Origin: Pseudidiomarina terrestris
Lineage (GTDB): Bacteria > Pseudomonadota > Gammaproteobacteria > Enterobacterales > Alteromonadaceae
Assembly: GCF_030466405.1 (NCBI RefSeq)
Contig: NZ_JAGGJF010000004.1
Location: 62,001-126,000, forward strand
Direction of reading: 5' to 3'
Length of the DNA stretch: 64,000 nucleotides
The position numbers were made by a program, and so were the translations under genes. Shown here in pieces: positions 44,630 through 52,945 of the stretch (the stretch's first letter is position 1; each line of letters opens with the position of its first letter). The notes beneath the pieces are model-generated. The model ran no database searches. It was not told where the DNA came from and was given only the letters and a program-made list of their open reading frames with translations.

Positions 44630-45745
44630 TTAGTCCAATGTCGGGCGGTGATAGCCGCCCTCAATCCCGTTTTTACTGAAGACCCACTGCCAGAGCTGCA
44701 GGTCGCGGGCACGAAAGGCGCCGGCACAGGAGTGCAGGTAGTACCGCCACATGCGTTTAAAGGTTTCATCGTAATCGCCGCTTAACTGTTCCCAGTTGCG
44801 CTCAAAATTGTCACTCCAGGCCATTAACGTCCGATCATAGTCGGCACCAAAATTATGGATATCTTCGGCGGTGAAATGTGCGCGGGAACTGTTATCGATG
44901 TGGGCCAGGCACGGCAACTCGCCGTTAGGGAAAATATGCCGGTTGATCCAGGGATCAGTACCACGGACATCGCGGTTTCTGCCAATCGTATGTAGCAGGA
45001 ACAGCCCGTCGTCTTTTAGACTGCGCGCGGCGACTTCCATAAAACTGTCGTAATTTTTCTGACCGACGTGTTCAAACATACCAATACTGACCACAGCGTC
45101 GAAATGTTCGTTAATATCACGATAGTCTTGCAGGCGGAATTCAATGGGCAGGCCCGCGCACATTTTTTCACCAAGCTCGACCTGTGCTTTGGAGACGGTT
45201 ACGCCGACACACCTGACAGAGTAGTTCTCTGCTGCATACTTCATAAAGCTGCCCCAGCCGCAGCCAATATCCAGCAGTTGCATGCCCGGACGTAATTGTA
45301 GCTTCTGACAGATCAGTTCCAGCTTGTCGCGCTGGGCATCGGCAAGATTCTCAGCCCGCTGCCAATAACCGCAGGTGTAGACCATACGCTCATCGAGCAT
45401 GGCCTGATAAAGTTGATTGCCTAAATCGTAATGCTGTTCACCGACCTGGAAGGCACGCGCTCGACTTTGTAAGTTCAGCCAGCGCGCTTTAAGGTGCTGC
45501 CATAGAAAGCGCGTGGGTTTAATTTCCTGACCAAGTTGCGCGCGTAAGATTCGATAAAAGAATTCATCCAGCTGCTCACAATCCCAGTCGCCGCGCATGT
45601 AGCCTTCGCCTAAACCAAGATTACCTCGGGCGAGGACATCATTGAGTACATCAGCACGATGCAGCTGCATGTCCCATGGCCTGGAACCGTTTATACTGAT
45701 ATCGGCGCGGGCAAGTAACTTTTCGATATAAGCTCGGGTTTCCAT
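44630..45745 (-). CDS. cfa: cyclopropane-fatty-acyl-phospholipid synthase
   Basis: A 371-residue SAM-dependent enzyme that adds a methylene to unsaturated acyl chains of membrane phospholipids. The N-terminal lipid-binding region is followed by GEQHYDLGNQLYQAML (substrate-binding), GMQLLDIGCGWGSFMKYA (SAM site), SIGMFEHVGQKNYDSFM, and LHTIGRN. Length is close to the E. coli enzyme. AGGAGAGAGG lies before the ATG. It is monocistronic. Confidence 0.95.
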   Translation of the reverse strand: METRAYIEKLLARADISINGSRPWDMQLHRADVLNDVLARGNLGLGEGYMRGDWDCEQLDEFFYRILRAQLGQEIKPTRFLWQHLKARWLNLQSRARAFQVGEQHYDLGNQLYQAMLDERMVYTCGYWQRAENLADAQRDKLELICQKLQLRPGMQLLDIGCGWGSFMKYAAENYSVRCVGVTVSKAQVELGEKMCAGLPIEFRLQDYRDINEHFDAVVSIGMFEHVGQKNYDSFMEVAARSLKDDGLFLLHTIGRNRDVRGTDPWINRHIFPNGELPCLAHIDNSSRAHFTAEDIHNFGADYDRTLMAWSDNFERNWEQLSGDYDETFKRMWRYYLHSCAGAFRARDLQLWQWVFSKNGIEGGYHRPTLD

Positions 45746-45895
45746 GATCGCCTCTCTCCTGATTGCTAATAAGTGTAGCTAAGCTGGTGAAAAACGCAGA
45801 CTATCGCAGCGAACGTTTTAGCATAGAGCGAATCGTTCTAGACTTTAGTCTGAGCAAAACGTATGGTTTCTACAAACTTATCGAAGAGGCATTTT

Positions 45896-46291
45896 ATGTG
45901 CAAGATCCGCAACATGTGCAGCAAAGCCGCCGCCACTTTCGCGAGCCTGATGCTGTTGACTGGCTTGTCAGCGTGCGCCAGCGCACCCCAGGGGATGAGC
46001 GCCGAGCAACTTGCTAAAGCAGGTCAGGTCGAGTTTATGCGACCTTATGAATTGTCACGCTCAGACGTCGAGTTTGTCAGCGTAGGTCCGGTTCGGGGCG
46101 AGTCGTGCGCGAGTCACCTGCTGGCGGATGAGGCCTCGCAGGAACAAGCGCGCATGCGGATGAAACTTGCCGCCGCTGAACGGCAGGCAAACCGTTTAGT
46201 GTTGAAAAAATGCGTTAAAGACGACGAAGGCGGATGCACGACCCGTTGGTGGTGCGAGGGCGATGCGTACCAAGCTGTGCCATTGCAGTAA
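45896..46291 (+). CDS. rcsF: RcsF-like outer-membrane lipoprotein
   Basis: A 131-residue lipoprotein. The ATG at 45896 follows GAAGAGG; the signal ends in TGLSACAS (lipidated Cys about residue 27). The mature part resembles RcsF: GPVRGESCASH, ARMRMKLAAAERQANRLVLKKC and a C-terminal GGCTTRWWCEGDAY, giving four Cys for the two disulfides of RcsF. In enterobacteria RcsF senses envelope defects and signals to IgaA and the Rcs phosphorelay; whether this organism has that relay cannot be seen. The N-terminus has two extra Cys before the hydrophobic core. Confidence 0.78.
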   Translation: MCKIRNMCSKAAATFASLMLLTGLSACASAPQGMSAEQLAKAGQVEFMRPYELSRSDVEFVSVGPVRGESCASHLLADEASQEQARMRMKLAAAERQANRLVLKKCVKDDEGGCTTRWWCEGDAYQAVPLQ

Positions 46292-46310
46292 TAAAGAATA
46301 GGAGTTGGTT

Positions 46311-47354
46311 ATGCGCAACGCACAACGTCCGACAGATTTGATTGGCCAGACGGACATGATTCGTGTCCGCTCGCTGTCGGAGCTGACCGGTTGTGATATC
46401 TGGATGAAGTTGGAGTCACAGAATCCCGGAGGCTCTATCAAGGATCGTGCATCTTATCAGATGATAAAAGATGCTCTCGACAGTGGTGAGCTGGAGCCCG
46501 GCATGACCGTAGTTGAAGGCACTGCGGGGAATACTGGTATCGGTTTGGCACTGGTGGCGCGGTCCCTGGGTTTACAGATGCTGGCAGTCATGCCGAATGA
46601 TCAGTCGCCGGAGAAAGAGCGCATGATCCGCCTGCATGGGGCGCAATGTAAAACTGTTGATCCGGTGCCGTTTCGCAATGACAACCATTTTTATCACACC
46701 GCCAGGCGACTGGCCGAAAGTCGCGATGATTACTGGTGGGCAAACCAGTTCGAAAATACCAGCAACGCCCGCGCTCATTATTTGGGAACTGGGCCGGAGA
46801 TCTGGCAGCAAACCGAGGGTAGCATCGACATTTTGGTGTCGGTCGCCGGCACCGGCGGTACCATTGCTGGCTCATCGATGTATCTGAAAGAGCGTAATGA
46901 AGACGTTCAGGTGTGGTTGACGGACCCAGATGGTTCCGGCATTTACAGCTTTTTGAAAGACGGTGAGTATGTTGCCACTGGCGGCTCCTTTACCGAAGGG
47001 ATCGGTATTATGCGTCTGGTCGAGAATTTCAAGCAGGCTCGCATCGACGCCGCGGTGAATTTGCCAGATCAGGATCTCTACGCGCTGTCGCGCTATGTTC
47101 GGGATCATGACGGTCTGGTCTTGGGTAGCAGTTCAGCGCTGAATCTTGCCGGAGCATTGCAGGCAGCAGCTCTGCATGGGCCAGGCAAAACCATCGTTAC
47201 CTTTGCCTGCGACCTAGGTGAGCGCTCAGCCAGTAAACTCTACAACGAGAACTATTTGCGTGAGCGCGGTATAGAGCTTGCTGCTGAACCCGCCAGGGAG
47301 ATGGTCGCCCGTTACCGCGAAATGGGTGAACGGGTCTGGTACGCGGCTAAGTAA
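46311..47354 (+). CDS. PLP-dependent cysteine synthase
   Basis: A 347-residue fold-type II PLP enzyme making cysteine from O-acetylserine and sulfide. NPGGSIKDRASYQM holds the Schiff-base Lys; EGTAGNTGIGLALVARS is the substrate loop; SVAGTGGTIAG is the PLP-phosphate cup. The loop reads TAGNTG rather than the TSGNTG of CysK/CysM, marking the CysK2-like (long-form) subfamily seen in several proteobacteria and fungi. AGGAG lies just ahead of the ATG. The stop overlaps the convergent GNAT stop by 8 bases. Confidence 0.9.
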   Translation: MRNAQRPTDLIGQTDMIRVRSLSELTGCDIWMKLESQNPGGSIKDRASYQMIKDALDSGELEPGMTVVEGTAGNTGIGLALVARSLGLQMLAVMPNDQSPEKERMIRLHGAQCKTVDPVPFRNDNHFYHTARRLAESRDDYWWANQFENTSNARAHYLGTGPEIWQQTEGSIDILVSVAGTGGTIAGSSMYLKERNEDVQVWLTDPDGSGIYSFLKDGEYVATGGSFTEGIGIMRLVENFKQARIDAAVNLPDQDLYALSRYVRDHDGLVLGSSSALNLAGALQAAALHGPGKTIVTFACDLGERSASKLYNENYLRERGIELAAEPAREMVARYREMGERVWYAAK

Positions 47355-47805
47355 AACTCAAACGCATGCGATAGCCGTCGGCATGCCCAGGATAATAGTC
47401 CGGAAGCAGGTCGACCACCTCAAAATCATAGCGGCGATAAAGTTCGATCGCCGCTGTGTTGTCCACCTTAACTTCCAGCGATAGTCCTTTAGCGCCCTTT
47501 GCTTCTGCATAGCTCATGGCGTGTTCAAGCAACTGCCGGCCAACGCCTTGCCCGCGAGCCTGCGCCGCTACAGCAATGGAGTACAGGCGCCAGACGCGAC
47601 TGTTTTTGCGGGTCAATAGCAGGCTGTAGCCCAGCACCTGTGCTGGCGCGGCTGGTGTTGTAAAGACAAAGATGTGGGCGGACTCAGCTTTCAGCAAGCG
47701 CTGGAAACTGCGCTTGCCCAATTGGCTGTAATCAAAGGTTGCAGCTTCAAGTGCAACCAGAGCGTTAACGTCAGATAGTTCTGCAGGACGAATGGAGCTG
47801 GCCAT
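47347..47805 (-). CDS. GNAT-family N-acetyltransferase
   Basis: A 152-residue GNAT. IRPAELSDVNALVALE opens the fold and VAAQARGQGVGRQLLEHA is the acetyl-CoA loop (Q/RxxGxG/A). It resembles RimI-like enzymes. Its ATG overlaps the stop of the RLAN ligase gene by one base, so it probably acetylates the ligase product, its substrate, or a peptide end. Convergent with the cysteine synthase gene. Confidence 0.9.
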   Translation of the reverse strand: MASSIRPAELSDVNALVALEAATFDYSQLGKRSFQRLLKAESAHIFVFTTPAAPAQVLGYSLLLTRKNSRVWRLYSIAVAAQARGQGVGRQLLEHAMSYAEAKGAKGLSLEVKVDNTAAIELYRRYDFEVVDLLPDYYPGHADGYRMRLSFT

Positions 47806-49271
47806 TATTTTTCGTCTAACCGCCTCGCAAAATCACGCATGATAATGTGATAGAGCTCATCACCGAGAAGTAAGTCTTCCACCCCTGCATCAATCGATGG
47901 ATTATCGTTGATCTCGATGATCACTGGCCCCTGTGCCGTTAACTTCATATCGACGCCATACAAACCATCGCCAATCAACCGGGTCGCCTGCAACGCGGTT
48001 TTCACCACATCCTTTGGCACCTGATGGATGCCAACTGTTTCAAAGCCACCTGATTTGCTGCGACTGGTCGCACTGGCATGGTTATAGATCTGCCAGTGAT
48101 TACGTGCCATATAGTATTTACAGGCGTAAATGGCCCGGTTATTCAAAATACCAATACGCCAGTCGAACTCCGTACGCACAAACTCCTGTGCAAGTAGTAT
48201 GGTAGAAGTCTTAAACAAATCAGCGGCAATACTTTTTAACTCATCAATGGACTCAGCTTTTTCGACGCCGATGGAGAACGAGCCATCAGGAATCTTCAGC
48301 ACTACAGGATAGCCTAAACGCTCACCTATGGCTTCGTAGTCGATGTCCTGCTGACTGAGAATAAGTTCTGTCCGAGGCGTCGGAATACGGTGCTTATCGA
48401 GCAGTTCCTTCAAAAAGACTTTATTCGCACATTGTAAAATCGAGTGCGGCGCGTCAATCACCACCATGCCGTTCGCTTCGGCTTTTTTGGCAAAGTGATA
48501 GGTGTAATGGCTGATGCGAGTCGTCTCACGAATAAAGAGCGCGTCGAATTCCAGCAGACGGTTGTAGTCATCTGCAGTGATTAGTTCAGCATCGATATCA
48601 GCCTCTTTAGCGGCTTTGATAAACTTCTGCAGGGCTTTTTTATCGCTGGTCGGAATGGGCTCTTCCGGATCATGCAGAATCGCCAAATCGTAACGATACT
48701 CTTTTTTCGCGCGCGCTTTACGCCAGACGCGCTTGCTAAAGCTGTCCAGACTATCGCCAAAAAAGGTCTGCTGCTCGTCCGTCAGCTCGGCCAAATTGCC
48801 AGCGATCAGGTTATGAATAAACCAGCGCCCCTGATAGCTGAACTCAACCCATAAAATTGGGCAGGGGTAACGGTCAAAGATCTGGCGTGCAAAGCTGGCC
48901 AGCAAAGGATCCTGAGTCTGGCCAAAGCAAATGAGAACACGCTGGCGCTGGCTTTCGGTTTGCTGCGTCAGATAACGACTGATCTGTTTGTCGGTGCTGG
49001 CGGGTAGCAATAACTGGTAATGCGAGAAGTTAGCCAGATCGTTGATCGTGGAGACCGAGGGCAGCACCCGCTGACCTCGCGCTTCAGCCAATAAGCTGAC
49101 GTAGTAACCGGTCGACAAATAGCTCAGGTCACCACACAAATTGAGAATTTGTGCGCGCGCTTTTGCGTCCTGCTCCAGCAGGTAATCGCTGGCAGAAATG
49201 ATCGATTGACTGGGGTAATAGGGCTGCCAGTCGGCAATGGAATCAAGAATAATCAGGGCTGCGTTTTGCAT
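47805..49271 (-). CDS. RimK-like ATP-grasp ligase with RLAN N-terminal domain
   Basis: A 488-residue protein. The first 200 residues are the RLAN domain (RimK-like ATP-grasp N-terminal). The second half is an ATP-grasp of RimK type: ANKVFLKELLDKHRIPTPRT, LGYPVVLKIPDGSFSIGVEK (ATP lysine), GVDMKLTAQGPVIIEINDNP (metal-binding Asp/Glu/Asn). RimK-type enzymes add glutamate or other amino acids to a carboxyl end. The pairing with a GNAT suggests a two-step peptide-like modification. GGAG precedes the ATG. The product is unknown. Confidence 0.9.
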   Translation of the reverse strand: MQNAALIILDSIADWQPYYPSQSIISASDYLLEQDAKARAQILNLCGDLSYLSTGYYVSLLAEARGQRVLPSVSTINDLANFSHYQLLLPASTDKQISRYLTQQTESQRQRVLICFGQTQDPLLASFARQIFDRYPCPILWVEFSYQGRWFIHNLIAGNLAELTDEQQTFFGDSLDSFSKRVWRKARAKKEYRYDLAILHDPEEPIPTSDKKALQKFIKAAKEADIDAELITADDYNRLLEFDALFIRETTRISHYTYHFAKKAEANGMVVIDAPHSILQCANKVFLKELLDKHRIPTPRTELILSQQDIDYEAIGERLGYPVVLKIPDGSFSIGVEKAESIDELKSIAADLFKTSTILLAQEFVRTEFDWRIGILNNRAIYACKYYMARNHWQIYNHASATSRSKSGGFETVGIHQVPKDVVKTALQATRLIGDGLYGVDMKLTAQGPVIIEINDNPSIDAGVEDLLLGDELYHIIMRDFARRLDEK

Positions 49272-49427
49272 AGTAACTCCGCATTAGAATTGCGCGCATA
49301 TTTACGGCTAAATTTACGAAAACACAAGTAAAATTTTATTTTATGCTCAATAAAAAAGGGTAGCACAACAAACCAAGTAAGCTATCCTTAACTAATTCAA
49401 TGGGTTCACTTATTTAGGAGAGTTTAC

Positions 49428-49934
49428 ATGCTCACGTTACTCGCGCGATTGCTTCGTGCTTTGAACTCAGAATCCGGTGCCTGGGCACTGGCAATCGCCT
49501 TCGTGCTTGGCATGATTATGGGATTCACTCCGTTATGGCGAGTGCATAACCTGGTGATTCTGCTGATAGCTTTACTGTTCCGAGTCAATCTCTCTGGGTT
49601 TATTCTCAGCTTTGTGATTTGTTCCGGACTGGCCTTTTTACTGGACCCTGTTTTCCATCAGGTCGGCTTCGCGATACTTTCCGCTGAGAGCTGGCAGCCG
49701 GTATGGCAGGGCATGTACGATTCTGCCTTTTGGCGGGTTGTGCAATTTCACCATACCATCACGTTAGGCAGTCTGGTCATTAGTCTCGCTTTTGCACCTA
49801 TACTTGCGATCCTGAGCTTTTGGCTGGTGACGCAATATCGACGTCGCATCCAGGTCTGGTTTAACAAACTGAAAATCGTTCAGGCACTTAAAGCCAATCG
49901 ATTCTGGGCCGTTTATTCGAACTTGAGAGGGTAA
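49428..49934 (+). CDS. TIGR03546-family membrane protein
   Basis: A 168-residue protein with about four hydrophobic helices (LAIAFVLGMIMGFTPLW, LVILLIALLFRVNLSGF, SFVICSGLAFLLDPVF, LGSLVISLAFAPILAIL). The layout and its partner match the TIGR03546 family, which occurs with TIGR03545. AGGAG precedes the ATG. The function is unknown; the pair is probably an inner-membrane complex. Confidence 0.85.
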   Translation: MLTLLARLLRALNSESGAWALAIAFVLGMIMGFTPLWRVHNLVILLIALLFRVNLSGFILSFVICSGLAFLLDPVFHQVGFAILSAESWQPVWQGMYDSAFWRVVQFHHTITLGSLVISLAFAPILAILSFWLVTQYRRRIQVWFNKLKIVQALKANRFWAVYSNLRG

Positions 49935-49939
49935 CAAGC

Positions 49940-51715
49940 ATGGAACAGCATACTGTTCGCCGTAGTGCGTTTCGCTGGCCAGGACTGGTCGCTTTTCTCG
50001 TTATTGTCGGGCTGATTGCAGCTTTTTCCTGGTTGCTGCTCGATACTATTTTAAAATGGTCGCTGGAGCGGACGCTGGGCACACTCAACGGTGCTGAGGT
50101 GAATATTGAACGGGTCGAGCATCAGTGGGTTCCACTTACGGTCGAGCTCTCTGGCATTCAGGTGACGGATCCTTTGCAGCCTGATTTTAACCGGGTTGCC
50201 GTGGGAGATGTGCGCGGAGAATTAAGCTGGGAGCAGCTGCTTATGGGCCGTTTCCATTTTGAAGATGTGGTGAGCACAGGCATTCGTGTTCATACTCCGC
50301 GGGCAACCACCGGTGAGGTTTATCAACTGCCAAGTAAAGAGCAGGTGGGGGGCTGGTTCGGCGAAGGCATGGATAAGCTTCAGTTGTCGATGCCGTCGGT
50401 CGATGAGGTCATGGCCCGTGTTGACTTGCGCACACCAGCAGCCGTCGCTGAGGCAAAAACAAGCTTTGAGCAGCAACAAGAGCGCGTTAAAGCGGTCATG
50501 GATAAGCTGCCAAGCAAAGAGCGTCTCGCAACCTATGAAGCCGAGTTAAAAGCGCTCACCGAGGGCAAAATTGAGACCCCCGTTCAGTTGCAGGAGAGAA
50601 AAGAAAAGTTTGCCGAGTTGAAAGAAAAATTTGCAGCCGACCGGCAGGCGCTGCAGGAGTTTAAAGAAATTGCCTCAACTGCTGCGGCTGAATTAAAGAC
50701 GCAAATGGAAAAAGTGAAAACGGCGCCCCAACGCGATTTAGACCGGGTCGGCGAGCTTTTGCAGATGAATAGCCAGGGGTTGAGCGAGATAACAACCGTA
50801 CTTTTTGGCGAACAGGCTCGGCGCTGGGCCGACTATATGCTGCTTGCTTATGAACAACTGGCGCCTATGTTAATGCGCTCCGCGGATGAAACCGCGCTGC
50901 AACCTCCGCGCGGCGAAGGTATTTGGTTTTCCTTCACCGGTAGCGATGCGCCACCGGATTTTCTGATAAAAAAAGCACGTACTGAATTCGCAATAGGGCC
51001 TACGGTGCTGGATGTTGACTGGGCCAATATCACCCATCAGCACCAGCAACTGGGTCAACCGACCACCTTCCGTGCCCGTGGCGAAAACAACGCGCTCTGG
51101 TCGTCATTGCAGCTCAATGGCGAACTGGCCCTGACTGAGGCCGGATTTGATGCGCGCCAGGAATGGCGAGTGCAAGGGGTAAACCTGGCTCGCACGGCAT
51201 TAAGTGAGCGTAGCGAGTTAGCGGCGAGCATTTTGTCGGCGCTACTGGATAGTGAAGGGAATGTCGCTTTACGCAACAGTCAGTTTGACGGCAATGCAAC
51301 GCTGCGCCTGGCCGACATGGTGATCGAGGCCAGTGCTGAGAATCAGTGGGCGGCGGTGATCGCCAAAGCTTTGGAGAGCCTGCAGCGACTAGATATTAAC
51401 GCCGACCTGAAAGGCGAGCTGATGAATCCCGATTTCAGTTTGTCATCTGATCTTGACCGACAGCTTGGCCAGGCATTACAGGCCGCTGCTAAAGACGCCG
51501 CTAAGGGTGAGCTGGCAAATCTTCGCCAGCGCCTGACATCACAGTCAGATGGCTTTGTTGGTGAGTATCAGGAAGAGCTGACGCAGCTGACAAGTTTACT
51601 GACTGATGCAGAAAATCGCGAAGCACGGCTGCAGGAAATGCTGGAAATGAAGTTACAGAATCAGCTTGAAGATAAAGTAAAAGATAAACTGAAAGGATTG
51701 CTGGGGAACGGTTAG
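49940..51715 (+). CDS. TIGR03545-family membrane-anchored coiled-coil protein
   Basis: A 591-residue protein with one N-terminal transmembrane helix (about 12-37), an AsmA-like beta region (EVNIERVEHQWVPLTVELSG, about 50-120), a central coiled coil (about 190-280, rich in Lys and Glu), and a second beta-rich region that resembles AsmA C-terminal parts. It begins 5 bases after the TIGR03546 stop, the known pairing. It is probably periplasmic, anchored in the inner membrane. The function is unestablished. A hairpin terminator spans its stop codon. Confidence 0.87.
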   Translation: MEQHTVRRSAFRWPGLVAFLVIVGLIAAFSWLLLDTILKWSLERTLGTLNGAEVNIERVEHQWVPLTVELSGIQVTDPLQPDFNRVAVGDVRGELSWEQLLMGRFHFEDVVSTGIRVHTPRATTGEVYQLPSKEQVGGWFGEGMDKLQLSMPSVDEVMARVDLRTPAAVAEAKTSFEQQQERVKAVMDKLPSKERLATYEAELKALTEGKIETPVQLQERKEKFAELKEKFAADRQALQEFKEIASTAAAELKTQMEKVKTAPQRDLDRVGELLQMNSQGLSEITTVLFGEQARRWADYMLLAYEQLAPMLMRSADETALQPPRGEGIWFSFTGSDAPPDFLIKKARTEFAIGPTVLDVDWANITHQHQQLGQPTTFRARGENNALWSSLQLNGELALTEAGFDARQEWRVQGVNLARTALSERSELAASILSALLDSEGNVALRNSQFDGNATLRLADMVIEASAENQWAAVIAKALESLQRLDINADLKGELMNPDFSLSSDLDRQLGQALQAAAKDAAKGELANLRQRLTSQSDGFVGEYQEELTQLTSLLTDAENREARLQEMLEMKLQNQLEDKVKDKLKGLLGNG

Positions 51716-51724
51716 TTCCCCAGC
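51700..51724. terminator. hairpin over the TIGR03545 stop
   Basis: GCTGGGGAAC / GTTCCCCAGC, a perfect 10-bp stem with a GGTTA loop, overlaps the TAG at 51713-51715. No U-run follows, so it is a weak or bidirectional terminator for the convergent genes. Confidence 0.65.
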
Positions 51725-51742
51725 GGGTGTGGCGCTGCACGC

Positions 51743-52933
51743 TTATTCTTCGATAAAAGCTTTCAGTGTTGCGGCTTTGCTAGGAATACTGAACAGACCG
51801 TCCAGGTGTCCCCATACACCCTCAATTTCCTCGTATTGCGGCGCTTTGCCCTGGCGTTCCAGCTCAGTGACCGCCTGTTTGGCGAGGTACGGCTGTAACA
51901 ACAGGTCATTCGTCGCTGGCAAAAACAGGGTTTTCGCTTTCACTTTAGCAAGGCCGCTGGCCAGATCATTGTTGTGCCCTGCGACAAACAGCTGATTCGC
52001 CCGCACCAGGTAAAGCAGGTGATTACCATCCGCAAGGGGCGCCCGGGTGGCGCTGCTGGCAAACAGGTAGTCAAGCACAGGAGTACTGTTGGTGACGCTT
52101 TCCAGCGCGGCTTGCGGGAGAACTTCAGGCTTAGGTGCGCGTAAGTTCATGATGACCGGATGCATCGCTTGTTGAGTAATCATGGCCAGAGTGCTGGTGA
52201 CGCCTGTTAAAGGAGCTTCACCATCGTAGTAATCACCATTGTTCCAGTTCGGGTCGTGGCGGATCGGGCGGGCCCAGTGCTCAAGTGCCATAATGGTCCA
52301 GGCATCCATGGCACCCGCACCGATCACTGAAACCATTCGCTCGACCATATCCGGATAAGCAATTGACCACTCCAGAGCCTGTAGCGAGCCCATGGAGGCG
52401 CCGACCACAGCATGCAGCTTAGTAATGCCCATACTTTGCAATAGCTCATACTGTACGTTGACAAAATCACGGATGGTCACCACCGGGAAATCCAGACCGT
52501 AGGGTTCGCCGGTAGCTGGATTAATCGAGGCTGGACCAGTGGTGATAACATTTGGGTCATGTGGAAAAGCATTGACCAGAGTGTCTGAGCTAATCACAAA
52601 ATACTTATTGGTATCAATGGCTTTGCCGGGACCGATAATCGCGTCCCAGTAGCCCGGCAGCACGTCATCGGCCGCGTATTTACCTGCTGCGTGGCTATTA
52701 CCAGAGAAGAAGTGCGTGATCAGAATTACATTGTCTTTGTCGGCATTGAGCTCGCCATAGCTTTCCCAGCCAACCGTCACTTCGGGAATGACTTCACCGC
52801 CTAAAGTGGTGTAGTCGGTAAAGGTGAAAGAGTTTTTCTCCACCAGCATCGGCTCGGTTTCGGTCTGCGCGTGGCATCCATAACTCAGCAGCAGTGTGAA
52901 TAAGCTAACAATGAAAATCATAGTACGTTGCAT
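51743..52933 (-). CDS. exported MetX-like alpha/beta hydrolase
   Basis: A 396-residue alpha/beta hydrolase with the MetX (homoserine O-acetyltransferase) outline: VIGPGKAIDTNKYFVISSD, VVGASMGSLQALEWS (nucleophile Ser), and C-terminal Asp and His (LFLPATNDLLL, GVWGHLDGLF). Residues 1-23 (MIFIVSLFTLLLSYGCHAQ) are a signal peptide, unlike cytosolic MetX, so an acyltransferase role in Met synthesis is unlikely; it is better seen as a secreted esterase or lactonase of unknown substrate. It begins 12 bases after the acyl-CoA ligase stop. Confidence 0.83.
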   Translation of the reverse strand: MQRTMIFIVSLFTLLLSYGCHAQTETEPMLVEKNSFTFTDYTTLGGEVIPEVTVGWESYGELNADKDNVILITHFFSGNSHAAGKYAADDVLPGYWDAIIGPGKAIDTNKYFVISSDTLVNAFPHDPNVITTGPASINPATGEPYGLDFPVVTIRDFVNVQYELLQSMGITKLHAVVGASMGSLQALEWSIAYPDMVERMVSVIGAGAMDAWTIMALEHWARPIRHDPNWNNGDYYDGEAPLTGVTSTLAMITQQAMHPVIMNLRAPKPEVLPQAALESVTNSTPVLDYLFASSATRAPLADGNHLLYLVRANQLFVAGHNNDLASGLAKVKAKTLFLPATNDLLLQPYLAKQAVTELERQGKAPQYEEIEGVWGHLDGLFSIPSKAATLKAFIEE

Positions 52934-52945
52934 AGCAGGCTCCCG

